Below, in pieces: positions 35,273 to 46,472 of a stretch of DNA of 64,000 bases. The position numbers were made by a program, and so were the translations under genes. Under the pieces are notes generated by a model, which ran no database searches, had not been told where the DNA came from, and saw only the letters and a program-made list of their open reading frames with translations. Origin of the DNA: Ancylobacter defluvii (GTDB lineage Bacteria > Pseudomonadota > Alphaproteobacteria > Rhizobiales > Xanthobacteraceae); contig NZ_JAHBGD010000004.1 in assembly GCF_018390605.1 (NCBI RefSeq), positions 59,795 to 123,794 of the forward strand, written 5' to 3'. The stretch's first letter is position 1; every line of letters starts with the position of its first letter.

Positions 35273-36673
35273 TCACATATGGATGGCGCGCTTTTCCACC
35301 GCCATCGCCGCTTCCTTCACCGCCTCTGAGCGGGTGGGGTGGGCGTGGCAGGTTCGGGCGAGGTCCTCGGAGGAGCCGCCGAACTCCATCAGCACCGCGC
35401 ATTCGTGGATCATCTCGCCGGCCTCGACGCCGATGATATGGGCGCCGAGCACCTTGTCGGTGGCGGCGTCGGCGAGGATCTTCACGAAGCCCTCGGTCTG
35501 GTCGTTGGCCTTGGCGCGGCCATTGGCCAGGAACGGGAACTTGCCGACCTTGTAGTCGATGCCGGCCGCCTTCAGCTCCTCCTCGGTCTTGCCGACCGAG
35601 GCGACTTCCGGCGAGGTGTAGACCACGCCCGGAATGACATCGTAATTCACGTGCCCGGCCTGGCCGGCGAGCAGCTCGGCGATGGCGACGCCCTCGTCCT
35701 CGGCCTTGTGGGCCAGCATCGGGCCGGCAATGGCGTCGCCGATGGCGAAGATGCCGGGAACGTTGGTGCGGAAATAATGGTCGGTGACCACGCGGCCGCG
35801 CTTGTCGGTCTCGACGCCGAGCGCCTCCAGGCCGAGGCCTTCGGTGTAGGCGACGCGGCCGATGGCGACCAGCACCACATCGGCTTCCAGCGTCTCGGCG
35901 GCGCCGCCGGCGGCGGGCTCGATGGAGGCCTTCAGCGTGGCGCCGGAGGTGTCGACGCCGGTGACCTTGGCGCCGAGCTTGAAGGCGATGCCCTGCTTTT
36001 CGAGGATGCGCTGGAACGACTTGGCGACCTCGCCATCCATGCCCGGCAGGATGCGGTCGAGATACTCGACGACCGTCACCTCGGCGCCGAGGCGGCGCCA
36101 CACCGAGCCGAGCTCAAGCCCGATGACGCCGGCGCCGACCACGATCAGCTTGCCCGGCACCTTTTCCAGCGCGATGGCGCCGGTGGAGGAGACGATGCGG
36201 GTCTCGTCGATCTCGATGCCCGGCAGCTTCGCCACATCCGAGCCGGTGGCGATGACGATGGCCGTGCTCTCAAGCGTCTGCGCGCCGCCGTCGGCGAGGG
36301 CGACCTCCACCTTGCCGGGTGCCGAAATGGTGGCGGTGCCGTGATAGGTGTCGATCTTGTTCTTCTTCATCAGGAAGGCGACACCCTTGGTGTTGCCGTC
36401 CACCGCCTTGTCCTTGAAGCCGAGCAGCGCCGGCAGGTCGAGCTTCGGCTTGTCGACCACGATGCCCATATTGGCAAAGGAGTGGCCGGCCTCCTCGAAC
36501 AGCTCGGAGGCGTGCAGCAGCGCCTTGGAGGGGATGCAGCCGACATTGAGGCAGGTGCCGCCGAAGGTGGCGCGCTTCTCCACCACCGCGACCTTGAGGC
36601 CGAGCTGCGAGGCGCGGATGGCGCAGACATAGCCGCCCGGGCCGGTGCCGATGACGATCAGGTCGTAGGACAT
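35273..36673 (-). CDS. lpdA: Dihydrolipoyl dehydrogenase (E3)
   Basis: 466 residues. FAD fold [18 protein letters not shown]; redox-active disulfide [22 protein letters not shown] fold [41 protein letters not shown]; and the C-terminal active-site His-Glu in [15 protein letters not shown]. It reoxidises the lipoyl group of SucB and regenerates NADH. It lies in the same direction as sucA and sucB, separated by a LysE-type exporter gene. Confidence 0.97.
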   Translation of the reverse strand: MSYDLIVIGTGPGGYVCAIRASQLGLKVAVVEKRATFGGTCLNVGCIPSKALLHASELFEEAGHSFANMGIVVDKPKLDLPALLGFKDKAVDGNTKGVAFLMKKNKIDTYHGTATISAPGKVEVALADGGAQTLESTAIVIATGSDVAKLPGIEIDETRIVSSTGAIALEKVPGKLIVVGAGVIGLELGSVWRRLGAEVTVVEYLDRILPGMDGEVAKSFQRILEKQGIAFKLGAKVTGVDTSGATLKASIEPAAGGAAETLEADVVLVAIGRVAYTEGLGLEALGVETDKRGRVVTDHYFRTNVPGIFAIGDAIAGPMLAHKAEDEGVAIAELLAGQAGHVNYDVIPGVVYTSPEVASVGKTEEELKAAGIDYKVGKFPFLANGRAKANDQTEGFVKILADAATDKVLGAHIIGVEAGEMIHECAVLMEFGGSSEDLARTCHAHPTRSEAVKEAAMAVEKRAIHM

Positions 36674-36700
36674 GGAGGTTTCCTTGAATTCCGAAAGCGA

Positions 36701-37342
36701 TCAGCCGGCCTTCTGGGCGGCAAGGCGTAGGCCGAGCAGCACGAAGGTCGCCCCGGTGATCCGGTTGAACCAGCGACCGCCCGCCGCGAAGCGTGCCCGC
36801 ACGGCGGGATTGGTGAAGAACAGCGTGACGCCGGCGAACCAGGCGATCAGCGCCGCCGCCATGCCGATGCCATACAGGAAGGTGACGGCGGCCGGCGTCT
36901 CGTGGCTGACCAGCGCCGAGAACAGCGACAGGAAGAACAGCACCGGCTTGGGATTCAGCGCATTGGTGAGGAAGCCCATGCCGAAGCACATCGGCAGCGA
37001 CAAGCGGCGAGCGGCCCTGGCCTCACCGGCCAACGCGGTCTCGTCGAGGCTGAACGGCTTCTCGAAGAAGGAGCGGATGCCGAGATAGACCAGATAGGCG
37101 ACGCCGCACCACTTGATCAGCGCGAACAGCGCCAGCGACTGCGAGACCACCAGCCCGATGCCGAGAATGGTGTAGCTGATGTGGAAGAGGAGCGAGGCGC
37201 CGATGCCGAAGCTGGTGACCAGCGCCGCGCGGCGGCCATGCACCACGCTCTGGCGCACGACGAGGGCGAAATCCGCCCCCGGCGCCACGATCACCACCGC
37301 GAACACGGCCATGATGGTCGCGAATTCGCCGAGATAGCTCAA
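36701..37342 (-). CDS. LysE-family translocator
   Basis: 213 residues and six predicted membrane helices. The start VIVAPGADFALVVRQSVVHGRRAAL carries the PGP-like family motif, followed by SFGIGASLLFHISYTILGIG and KWCGVAYLVYLGIRSF. LTNALNPKPVLFFLSLF is the conserved middle motif. The family exports amino acids such as threonine, homoserine or lysine; the substrate is unknown. It sits between sucB (28 bases) and lpdA (27 bases), so it is probably cotranscribed with the 2-oxoglutarate dehydrogenase genes. Confidence 0.9.
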   Translation of the reverse strand: MSYLGEFATIMAVFAVVIVAPGADFALVVRQSVVHGRRAALVTSFGIGASLLFHISYTILGIGLVVSQSLALFALIKWCGVAYLVYLGIRSFFEKPFSLDETALAGEARAARRLSLPMCFGMGFLTNALNPKPVLFFLSLFSALVSHETPAAVTFLYGIGMAAALIAWFAGVTLFFTNPAVRARFAAGGRWFNRITGATFVLLGLRLAAQKAG

Positions 37343-37369
37343 CGCCCCCTCCGCCTCAGTGAGTTGCGA

Positions 37370-38632
37370 TCACAGGTCCAGCACGAGGCGGGTCGGATCT
37401 TCCAGAGCTTCCTTGACGCGGACGAGGAAGGTGACCGCACCCTTGCCGTCGACGATGCGGTGATCGTAGCTCAGCGCCAGATACATCATAGGCCGGATGA
37501 CGACCTGGCCCTTGATCGCCACCGGGCGCTCCTCGATGCGGTGCATGCCGAGAATGCCGGACTGCGGCGCATTGAGGATCGGCGTCGACATCAGCGAGCC
37601 GTAGATGCCGCCATTGGTGATGGTGAAGGTGCCGCCCTGCATGTCGTCGATGCCGAGCTTGCCGTCGCGCGCCTTGCGGCCATAGCCGGAGATCGTCTTC
37701 TCGATGCCGGCGATGGAGAGCGCATCGGCGTCGCGCACCACCGGAACCACCAGGCCCTTATCGGTACCGACCGCGATGCCGATATTGTAGTAGTTCTTGT
37801 AGATCAGGTCCTGGCCGTCGATCTCGGCGTTCACCTCCGGCACGTCCTTCAGCGCCTGGATGACCGCCTTGGTGAAGAAGCCCATGAAGCCGAGCTTCAC
37901 GCCGTGCTTCTTCTCGAACACGTCCTTGTACTGCGCGCGTAGGCTCATCACCGCCGACATGTCGACATCGTTGAAGGTGGTGAGCATGGCGGCGGCGTTC
38001 TGCGCGTCCTTCAGCCGCTTGGCGATGGTCTGGCGCAGCTTGGTCATCTTGACCCGCTCCTCGCGGACCGCGTCGCCCGGCGTCGAGGGCACGCGGGCGA
38101 CGACCGGCGCAGCGGGCGCTTGAACGGCGGGCGCGGCGGCAGGCGGGGCGGAGATGGCGGCGAGCATGTCGCCCTTGGTCACGCGGCCGTCCTTGCCGGA
38201 GCCGGCGAGCAGGGCCGGGTTGATGCCGGTCTCGGCGGCGAGCTTGGCGACCGCCGGGCCGTTCGCACCGGCCGGGGCGGCGGCGGCGACGGGAGCCGGA
38301 GCCGGCTTGGGCGCTTCGGTCTTGGGCGCCTCGGTCTTGGCCGGCGCGGGAGCCGCCGTGGCCGCCGCAGCCGGAGCCGCGGCCTGGGCGCCCGAACCGG
38401 CGCCGATCGAACCGAGCAGCGCGCCGACGCCGACGGTCTCGCCATCCTTGGCGACGATCTCGGACAGCACGCCGGCAGCGGGAGCCGGCACCTCGATCGT
38501 GACCTTGTCGGTCTCAAGCTCGACAATCGGCTCGTCGGCGGCGACGGCATCGCCAGCCTTCTTGAACCACTTGCCGATGGTCGCCTCGGTGACCGATTCG
38601 CCCAGCGTCGGAACGCGGATCTCGGTGGCCAT
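37370..38632 (-). CDS. sucB: Dihydrolipoyllysine-residue succinyltransferase (E2o)
   Basis: 420 residues. The lipoyl domain has the lipoylated Lys in [18 protein letters not shown] (about residue 43). An Ala/Pro-rich linker follows. The E1/E3-binding domain is [20 protein letters not shown] then GRVTKGDML. The catalytic acyltransferase domain ends with [18 protein letters not shown], carrying the active-site His-x-x-x-Asp. It transfers succinyl from SucA to CoA. It lies about 86 bases downstream of sucA. Confidence 0.97.
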   Translation of the reverse strand: MATEIRVPTLGESVTEATIGKWFKKAGDAVAADEPIVELETDKVTIEVPAPAAGVLSEIVAKDGETVGVGALLGSIGAGSGAQAAAPAAAATAAPAPAKTEAPKTEAPKPAPAPVAAAAPAGANGPAVAKLAAETGINPALLAGSGKDGRVTKGDMLAAISAPPAAAPAVQAPAAPVVARVPSTPGDAVREERVKMTKLRQTIAKRLKDAQNAAAMLTTFNDVDMSAVMSLRAQYKDVFEKKHGVKLGFMGFFTKAVIQALKDVPEVNAEIDGQDLIYKNYYNIGIAVGTDKGLVVPVVRDADALSIAGIEKTISGYGRKARDGKLGIDDMQGGTFTITNGGIYGSLMSTPILNAPQSGILGMHRIEERPVAIKGQVVIRPMMYLALSYDHRIVDGKGAVTFLVRVKEALEDPTRLVLDL

Positions 38633-38718
38633 GCTCGTTTTCCCTTACCTACCCATTAGCCGACCGCGTGGCCGGCGCTCCCTCGTTCGTCAATGCGGCC
38701 CGTGCAATCCGAGGCGCC

Positions 38719-41700
38719 TCAGTCCAGCGCGTCGGCAAGGAATGCCTTGAGCTGGGCGAGGTGCTTCGACATCAGGCCGGTGGCGGTGGCCGCCGAGGCC
38801 GGCCGGCCGGCATAACGCGGCCGCGCCGAGGCCGAACTCGCCTGCTCCAGCACCCATTCCAGATAAGGCTGCACGAAGGCCCAGGCACCCTGGTTCTTCG
38901 GCTCTTCCTGGCACCAGACGATCTCCGCCTGCTTGAAGCGCGACAATTCCTGCACCAGCGTCTTGAGCGGGAACGGGAACAACTGCTCGATGCGCATCAG
39001 ATAGATGTCGTCGATGCCGCGGCGCTCGCGCTCCTCGAACAGGTCGTAATAGACCTTGCCCGAGCACAGCACGACGCGGCGGATCTTGTCGTCGGCCTGA
39101 AGCGTGACCGATTCCGGCCCCTTCACCACATGCTCGTTCTGGGCGTCGTCCCACAGCACGCGGTGGAAGGTGGTGCCGGCGCCGAACTGCGCCAGCGTCG
39201 AGACCGCCCGCTTGTGGCGCAGCAGGCTTTTCGGCGTCATCAGGATCAGCGGCTTGCGGAAGTCGCGCTTCAGCTGGCGGCGCAGGGCATGGAAGTAGTT
39301 TGCCGGCGTCGTCAGGTTGGCGACCTGCATGTTGTCCTCGGCGCACATCTGCAGATAGCGCTCGAGACGGGCGGAGGAATGCTCCGGCCCCTGGCCCTCA
39401 TAGCCGTGCGGCAGCAGGCAGACCAGGCCGGACATGCGCAGCCACTTGCGCTCGCCGGAGGACAGGAACTGGTCGAACACCACCTGCGCGCCATTGGCGA
39501 AGTCGCCGAACTGCGCCTCCCACAGCACCAGCGCATTGGGCTCGGAGAGCGAGTAGCCGTATTCGAAGCCGAGCACCGCCTCTTCCGAGAGCATCGAGTT
39601 GATGACCTCGTAGTGCGCCTGGCCCTCCCGCACATGGTTGAACGGCGTGTAGCGGTCCTCGTTCTGCTGGTCGATCAGCACCGAATGGCGCTGCGAGAAG
39701 GTGCCGCGCTCGCAATCCTGGCCGGACAGGCGCACCGGGTGGCCGTCGAGCTGCAGCGTGGTGAAGGCCAGCGCCTCGGCGGTCGACCAGTCGATACCGG
39801 CGCCGTCCTCGACGATCGCCTTGCGGCGGGAATCGAGAAAGCGCTGGATGGTGCGGTGGACCTGGAAGCCCTCCGGCACGGTGGTGATCCGGGTGCCGAT
39901 TTCCTTCAGCTCGTCGATGGCGACGCCGGTATTGCCGCGGCGCGGATCGTCGGCGTCGGCGGCGGCCTTGAGGCCGGCCCAGCGGCCGTCGAGCCAGTCG
40001 GCCTTGTTCGGCTTGTAAGCCTGGCCGGCGTCGTATTCGGCGTCGAGGCGCGCGCGCCAGTCGGCCTTCATGCGGTCGAATTCGGCGGCGTCGACGACGC
40101 CCTCGGCCGCGAGCTTCTTCGAGTAGATCTCCAGCGTCGACGGGTGCTGCTTGATCGCCTTGTACATCAGCGGCTGGGTGAAGGCGGGCTCGTCGCCTTC
40201 ATTGTGGCCGAAGCGGCGGTAGCAGAACATGTCGATGACCACCGGCTTGCGGAAGCGCTGGCGGAACTCGATAGCGATCTTGGCGGCGAAGGTCACCGCC
40301 TCCGGGTCGTCGCCGTTCACGTGGAAGATCGGCGCCTCGATGGTCTTGGCGACGTCCGACGGATAGGGCGAGGAGCGCGAGAAGCGCGGATAGGTGGTGA
40401 AGCCGATCTGGTTGTTGATGATGAAGTGGATCGAGCCGCCGGTGCGGTGACCCTTCAGCCCGGACAGACCGAGGCACTCGGCCACCACGCCCTGGCCGGC
40501 GAAGGCGGCGTCGCCGTGCAGCAGCAGCGGCAGCACCTGCACGCGCTCGGTGTCGCCCAACGCGTCCTGCTTGGCGCGGCACTTGCCGAGCACCACCGGG
40601 TCGACGATTTCGAGATGCGACGGGTTGGCGGTGAGCGACAGATGCACCTTGTTGCCGTCGAACTCGCGGTCCGAGGAGGCGCCGAGATGGTACTTCACGT
40701 CCCCGGAGCCCTCGACCTCGTCGGGGGCCCAAGAGCCGCCCTTGAACTCGTGGAACAGCGCGCGGTGCGGCTTGCCCATCACCTGGGTCAGCGTGTTGAG
40801 GCGGCCGCGATGAGCCATGCCGAACACGATGTCGGTGACGCCGAGCTGGCCGCCGCGCTTGATGATCTGCTCGAGCGCCGGGATCAGGCTCTCGCCGCCG
40901 TCGAGGCCGAAGCGCTTGGTGCCGGTGTAGCGGACGTCGAGGAACTTCTCGAAGCCCTCGGCCTCGACCAGCTTGTTGAGGATGGCCTTCTTGCCCTCGC
41001 GGGTGAAGGAGATCTCCTTGTCGACGCCCTCGATGCGCTCCTGGATCCACGCCTTCTCCTCGGGCGAGGAGATGTGCATGAACTCCACGCCGAGCGTGTT
41101 GCAGTAGGTGCGCTGGAGGATGGACACCATCTGGCGGACGGTGGCGAATTCGAGCCCGAGCACATGGTCGATGAAGATCGGCCGGTCGAGATCGGCCTGC
41201 GTGGTGAAGCCGTAGGAGGCGGGGTCGAGCTCGGGCGCGGGATGCTCCGGCTCCAGACCCAGCGGATCGAGCCGGGCGTGAAGGTGGCCGCGCATGCGGT
41301 AGGCGCGGATCATCATCAGCGCCTTGACGGAATCGCGGGTGGCCTGCTGCACCTCGGCGGAGGAGAGCTCGACACCGGCCTTCTGCGCCTTCTCGACGGT
41401 CTTGGCCTCGACCTTCTTGCCGACCGTCTTCTCGACCTCGATCCAGTTGCCGTCGAGGGCGGAGACCAACTCGCCATTGGCAGTGAGCGGCCAGTTGTCC
41501 CGCTTCCAGGAGGCGCCGCGGGCGCTCTTCTCGACGTCGGCGGGCGAATCCTTCAGCGCCGCGAAGAAGGCCTGCCACTCGGGATCGACCGAGGTGGGAT
41601 CGGCTTCATAGCTGGCGTAGAGCTGCTCGATCCAGGCCGCATTGGCGCCGTAGAGGAAGGAGGTGTTCAGGAAGGCTTCGTTCGTGTCCGCGCGCGACAT
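38719..41700 (-). CDS. sucA: 2-oxoglutarate dehydrogenase E1 component
   Basis: 993 residues, the normal length. Motifs include FLYGANAAWIEQLYASYEADP at the N-terminus, GMAHRGRLNTLTQVMGKP, the thiamine-diphosphate region NGDDPEAVTFAAKIAIEFRQ, RFGHNEGDEPAFTQPLMY, and C-terminal LMTPKSLLRHK and VWCQEEPKNQGAW. It decarboxylates 2-oxoglutarate and succinylates SucB. ATG 41700 is preferred, with CAGGAG six bases upstream; the frame to 41916 is untranslated leader. The gap 41701-42015 (315 bases) holds the promoter region and no gene I can support; a TATATA at about 41826-41831 might be a -10 element. Confidence 0.97.
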   Translation of the reverse strand: MSRADTNEAFLNTSFLYGANAAWIEQLYASYEADPTSVDPEWQAFFAALKDSPADVEKSARGASWKRDNWPLTANGELVSALDGNWIEVEKTVGKKVEAKTVEKAQKAGVELSSAEVQQATRDSVKALMMIRAYRMRGHLHARLDPLGLEPEHPAPELDPASYGFTTQADLDRPIFIDHVLGLEFATVRQMVSILQRTYCNTLGVEFMHISSPEEKAWIQERIEGVDKEISFTREGKKAILNKLVEAEGFEKFLDVRYTGTKRFGLDGGESLIPALEQIIKRGGQLGVTDIVFGMAHRGRLNTLTQVMGKPHRALFHEFKGGSWAPDEVEGSGDVKYHLGASSDREFDGNKVHLSLTANPSHLEIVDPVVLGKCRAKQDALGDTERVQVLPLLLHGDAAFAGQGVVAECLGLSGLKGHRTGGSIHFIINNQIGFTTYPRFSRSSPYPSDVAKTIEAPIFHVNGDDPEAVTFAAKIAIEFRQRFRKPVVIDMFCYRRFGHNEGDEPAFTQPLMYKAIKQHPSTLEIYSKKLAAEGVVDAAEFDRMKADWRARLDAEYDAGQAYKPNKADWLDGRWAGLKAAADADDPRRGNTGVAIDELKEIGTRITTVPEGFQVHRTIQRFLDSRRKAIVEDGAGIDWSTAEALAFTTLQLDGHPVRLSGQDCERGTFSQRHSVLIDQQNEDRYTPFNHVREGQAHYEVINSMLSEEAVLGFEYGYSLSEPNALVLWEAQFGDFANGAQVVFDQFLSSGERKWLRMSGLVCLLPHGYEGQGPEHSSARLERYLQMCAEDNMQVANLTTPANYFHALRRQLKRDFRKPLILMTPKSLLRHKRAVSTLAQFGAGTTFHRVLWDDAQNEHVVKGPESVTLQADDKIRRVVLCSGKVYYDLFEERERRGIDDIYLMRIEQLFPFPLKTLVQELSRFKQAEIVWCQEEPKNQGAWAFVQPYLEWVLEQASSASARPRYAGRPASAATATGLMSKHLAQLKAFLADALD

Positions 41701-42015
41701 TGTCGGCTCCTGAGGGACCGCTGTGGTCCGGTGGAGGCGCTTTCTCACCGGCCGGTCATCCTGCCTGGCGACACAAGGACCGGTACGATGCCCCGTTATG
41801 GGGACGAAAGCTGTGGTCTTCAGTCTATATAGGCTCGTCTTGACGTCATGAATGCCGCGAGATTGCGGCGCGGGCCTGCAAAAAACGATGATCTCGCCCG
41901 ATCTTGACCGAGACACGACGGCCTCGGCGCAACCACGTCGCCCGGCCTCATCGGCACAAGCAAGATAGGTACCGCAATCCCCGGCGACCAGATGCCGCCG
42001 GAGATTGCAAGCGCG

Positions 42016-43101
<1,086 letters not shown>

Positions 43102-43269
43102 TTACGACGATGTTCCTGGCATATGGCATGCCGAATACCTGCTCTCTGTTTTCCGCATAACTATCGCGTGATCGCGCGACGATCATCGGGCTCCGGCAAG
43201 ATGCGATGACGGGCCGATGACAGACCAATGACACGGGCGGTCGGAGACTTGCGGAACGCTGCAAAAGGG

Positions 43270-44001
43270 TCAGCGACGGCGCTGGAGCACCTCTTCCATC
43301 AGCTCGATCTGGATCGACTGGATCTCGGCGAGGCGCTCCCACTGCCGCGTCAGCATGTGGTCGATCTTCTCCTGCAGATGCCGGATCTCCAGCTCCGCCT
43401 TGAGATTCACGCGGTAGTCGTTCTCCGAGCGCCTGCGGTCCTTCGCCTCCTGCCGCTTCTGGCTCATCATGATGACCGGCGCCTGCAGGGCGGCGATGCA
43501 GGAGAGCACGAGATTGAGCAGGATGAACGGGTAGGGATCGAAGGCACCGGCGGCGAGCAGCGCGGTGTTGACGATCATCCACACCACCAGCAGCCCGCAG
43601 AAGCCGATGATGAAGGTCCAGCTGCCGCCGAAGCTGGCGATGTGGTCGGCGGCGCGCTCGCCGAGGGTGCGGTTCTCGTCCAGCTCCTCCTCGACGTTTT
43701 CGGCGAGGGTCTCGTGGCGGGCGAGGCTCTCGATGACGTCGCGCTCGATCTGCGAGAGGTCGCCGCGCTCGGCCTGCAGCGTCTCGGCGATCATGTTGGC
43801 GCGCTCGGCCGCGAGCGCCTCGCGGGAGATGAAGGCGTCGTCGGCGATGTCCGGGTGGGCGGCACGGATATGGGCGGCGAGCGCCGGACGCAGCATGTCC
43901 AGCCGCTCGCCATCATGCTCGGAGACGATGGCGCCGGTGAGGGCGCAATGATGCCGGATGCGGTGCCGGTCCGGGGCGCTGGCGGGTCCGTGATGCGTCA
44001 T
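43270..44001 (-). CDS. DUF1003-family membrane protein
   Basis: 243 residues. The core GERAADHIASFGGSWTFIIGFC plus PYPFILLNLVLSCIAALQAPVIMMSQKRQ is the DUF1003 signature with two membrane helices. It is followed by a long charged coiled-coil tail (RRSENDYRVNLKAELEIRHL and on). The N-terminal 90 residues (CALTGAIVSEHDGERL) are soluble. Function is unknown; related proteins are annotated as CRP/cyclic-nucleotide-associated or stress membrane proteins. ATG 44001 follows CAGGAGCGCAGCC; longer frames upstream lack support. Confidence 0.85.
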   Translation of the reverse strand: MTHHGPASAPDRHRIRHHCALTGAIVSEHDGERLDMLRPALAAHIRAAHPDIADDAFISREALAAERANMIAETLQAERGDLSQIERDVIESLARHETLAENVEEELDENRTLGERAADHIASFGGSWTFIIGFCGLLVVWMIVNTALLAAGAFDPYPFILLNLVLSCIAALQAPVIMMSQKRQEAKDRRRSENDYRVNLKAELEIRHLQEKIDHMLTRQWERLAEIQSIQIELMEEVLQRRR

Positions 44002-44053
44002 GGCTGCGCTCCTGCGCTCCTGCGATCCGCCGTCCGGCTTTCCGCCTCGCCGA

Positions 44054-45268
44054 TCAGGTCTCGACGAGGCCGGTGGTATCGCCACTGGCCTGGGAATCGC
44101 CGCGTCCATGCGGACGGGCGAGGTAATCGGCCGAGCGCATCTCGTGCAGGCGCGAGACGGTGCGCGCCCATTCGAAGGCCTCGGCGCCCTGGGTGCCGCG
44201 ATAGAGGTCGTCCGGCTCCGCCTCCGCCGAGGCGACCAGCTTGACGCCCTTGTCGTAGAGCTCGTCGATCAGGGTGATGAAGCGCTTGGCTTCGTTGCGC
44301 CGATCCTGTTCCAATACCGGCACATGCTCGATGACCAGCGTATGATAGCTGCGGGCAAGGCGCAGATAGTCGGAGGCGCCGAGCGGTGCCTCGCACAGAT
44401 CGGCGAAGGTGAAGCGCGCGGCGCCGCCGCCGGCCTTCGGCACGCGGAGATTTCGCCCGCCGGAGACCACGATCGCCGGGGCGCCGCCATCGACGCCGGC
44501 AAGGCGGTGCCAGATCTTCTCGACCTCGCGGTCGATTTCCGCCGGGGTGCCATGCTCGCCGGGCACATACCAGATGCGGGCGCCGCCGAGCTTCTCCATT
44601 CGGTAGTCGGTTGGCGAATCGATGCGCACCACGTCCATATGCGCTTCGATCAGCTTGATGAAAGGCAGGAACAAAGCGCGGTTGAGCCCGCCCTCATAGA
44701 GGTTTTCCGGCGCTACGTTGGAGGTGGCGACGATGACGACGCCGGCGTCGAACAGCTTCTCGAACAGCCGGCCGAGGATCATCGCATCGGTGATGTCGGT
44801 GACGTGGAACTCGTCGAAGCACAGCAGCCACGCCTCTTCCGCCAGCGCCTTGGCGACGACGGAAATGGGATCGGCGTCCTTGAGCCTGCCGGCCTTCATG
44901 TCGTTGCGCACCTGGAAGATACGGGCGTGGACATCGGCCATGAATTCATGGAAATGCGCCCGGCGCTTGCGCTTGCGCACGGCGACGCATTCATAGAACA
45001 GATCGACCAGCATCGTCTTGCCGCGCCCGACCGAGCCATGGATGTAGAGCCCGCGCGGCGGCGGCTGCTGCACGTCCCGCTTGGCGAACAGCCAGCCCAG
45101 CGCCGACGACTTGCGGGCCAGGCGCCGCGTCGCGATGCGCTGCTCCAGCGCGGCGAGCGCCGAGACCACCTTGGCCTGGCCGGCATCGGGGGCGATGTCG
45201 CCGGCAGCCATGCGGGCGACATAGCGAGCCGCCAGCACCGACCCGCCTGCTTCTGCCGCAAGCTCCAT
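44054..45268 (-). CDS. zapE: Cell division protein ZapE (AFG1-like ATPase)
   Basis: About 404 residues. Walker A is YIHGSVGRGKTMLVDLFY, followed by RRAHFHEFMADVHAR and the Walker B region LLCFDEFHVTDITDAMILGR. VVIVATSNVAPENLYEGGLNR and the C-terminal RFTFADLCEAPLGASDYLRLA are all ZapE/AFG1 hallmarks. It associates with the division ring in gammaproteobacteria. ATG 45268 is chosen because GAGGAG lies eight bases upstream; the GTG at 45301 has none. Confidence 0.9.
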   Translation of the reverse strand: MELAAEAGGSVLAARYVARMAAGDIAPDAGQAKVVSALAALEQRIATRRLARKSSALGWLFAKRDVQQPPPRGLYIHGSVGRGKTMLVDLFYECVAVRKRKRRAHFHEFMADVHARIFQVRNDMKAGRLKDADPISVVAKALAEEAWLLCFDEFHVTDITDAMILGRLFEKLFDAGVVIVATSNVAPENLYEGGLNRALFLPFIKLIEAHMDVVRIDSPTDYRMEKLGGARIWYVPGEHGTPAEIDREVEKIWHRLAGVDGGAPAIVVSGGRNLRVPKAGGGAARFTFADLCEAPLGASDYLRLARSYHTLVIEHVPVLEQDRRNEAKRFITLIDELYDKGVKLVASAEAEPDDLYRGTQGAEAFEWARTVSRLHEMRSADYLARPHGRGDSQASGDTTGLVET

Positions 45269-45605
45269 CTGGCCGATCTCCTCAATTTGTGCCGCGCACA
45301 CCTAGCGAGGCGAGGGCGGTACAGCAAGGAGGCGTGAGGCGGTCTTGGACGAAGGTTCGGTTGTTTTCGTGCGGGACTGCAATGGTGAGGCCGGCCGGCC
45401 GGCGATGTGCGGGATAATCCGCAAATCCGACCGCCGGCGGCTGCGAGTCGGCGGCTTACGCAACCTTCCCGACTTGACCCCTCCCGCCAGGTTCCACAAA
45501 GTCCCGGTGCGGTTCGCGGTCGGGCATGCCGGGCGGGTGGTGCGACGGCACCACAGGCGCGCGCATGCCGCATGCGAGCCATGCAGGGCTGCCGGTTGTG
45601 TGATG

Positions 45606-45636
45606 TTGCAGTGCGAATATGTATGTCGCACCGCAA
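45606..45636. promoter_or_regulatory. 31-bp dyad upstream of the GNAT gene, candidate operator
   Basis: TTGCAGTGCGA (45606-45616) and TCGCACCGCAA (45626-45636) are inverted repeats matching at 10 of 11 positions around the spacer ATATGTATG. It lies 16 bases before the chosen start of the acetyltransferase gene. The half-site TTGCAGTGC is reminiscent of TGC-rich PhaR-type operators, but no poly-hydroxybutyrate gene is adjacent, so the bound regulator is unknown. The rest of 45269-45605 shows no gene. Confidence 0.5.
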
Positions 45637-45652
45637 TGTAGCGGTGGATGCG

Positions 45653-46309
45653 ATGCCCGGAACACCGATGATCGATACGCTCGAGCCCCGGAAGACTGCC
45701 GGCGAGGCGACCGCCTCGCGGGCCGCCGCCGTTGCCGAGGGCGCGATCCGCAGGATCGTGCCCGCCGAGCGGCAGGCCTTTCTCGACCATCTGCTCCGCC
45801 TGGATCCGCTGAGCCGCTTCATGCGCTTCGGCGGCGTGGTGTCCGACGCCGCACTCGCTCGCCACGCTAGCCGCGCGGTCGGGGGCGACAAGCTGCTGGT
45901 CGGTTATTTCCACGATGGCGAATTGCGCGCCGTCGCCGAGCTGCACCCGCTGCCGAAGCGGGCCGGCAAGCCGGTCGCCGCGGAAGCCGCCTTCAGCGTC
46001 GAACGCGACTGGCAGGGCAAGGGCATCGGCTCGGCGCTGATGCGCCATCTGGTACTGCTGGCGCAGAATCGCGGCATCGAGGATCTCGAAGTGGTGTTCC
46101 TGCCCAATAATGGGCGGATGAAGAGCATCGCGCTGCGCCACGACGCCGATTTCTCGCTCGACGAGACCGAGATGGTTGGCCACATGCGCACGCCGCGTGC
46201 CACCCCGTTCTCCTGGATACGGGAAATGATCAGTGACGTTTCCGCCGTGTTCTCCGCGGCGTTCGAATTGCAGGATCGCCTGCTGCCGCGCCAGCATCGC
46301 GGCCATTGA
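45653..46309 (+). CDS. GNAT-family N-acetyltransferase
   Basis: About 218 residues. RRIVPAERQAFLDHLLRLDPLSRFMRFGG opens the fold. The acetyl-CoA binding loop is FSVERDWQGKGIGSALMRHL (Q/R-x-x-G-x-G/A). DLEVVFLPNNGRMKSIALRHDADF is the C-terminal half. Substrate is unknown; the layout is like the stand-alone GNATs often found next to stress or PHB-related genes. Start uncertain: ATG 45623, 45653 and 45668 are in frame with weak ribosome sites. 45623 lies inside the inverted repeat at 45606-45636, which argues for a later start. Confidence 0.8.
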   Translation: MPGTPMIDTLEPRKTAGEATASRAAAVAEGAIRRIVPAERQAFLDHLLRLDPLSRFMRFGGVVSDAALARHASRAVGGDKLLVGYFHDGELRAVAELHPLPKRAGKPVAAEAAFSVERDWQGKGIGSALMRHLVLLAQNRGIEDLEVVFLPNNGRMKSIALRHDADFSLDETEMVGHMRTPRATPFSWIREMISDVSAVFSAAFELQDRLLPRQHRGH

Positions 46310-46385
46310 GACGGTCTGCCGGTTTCCCGCGGCGGGGCGGCGGCGCCGCCTGAAGGCCACGACCGAGGGCCGGCGCTGCCGGATC

Positions 46386-46432
46386 GCCTTGACGAGTTGC
46401 CTTGACGAGTTGCCTTGACGAGTTGCCTTGAC
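46386..46432. repeat. 13-bp tandem repeat, 3.6 copies
   Basis: GCCTTGACGAGTT is repeated at 46386, 46399 and 46412, followed by a partial unit GCCTTGAC (46425-46432). Copies are identical. Each contains TTGAC, so four -35-like elements are stacked 13 bases apart just upstream of the channel gene. I see no good -10 element at the right spacing. Confidence 0.85.
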
Positions 46433-46472
46433 TTGGCCGTGATCGGGCGTGAGACAGGGCCGTCCTCATCAA

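Noticed and set aside
38668..41832. 1054-codon open frame antisense to sucA
   Set aside because: Shadow of sucA; the translation has no family features and sucA is full length with all motifs.
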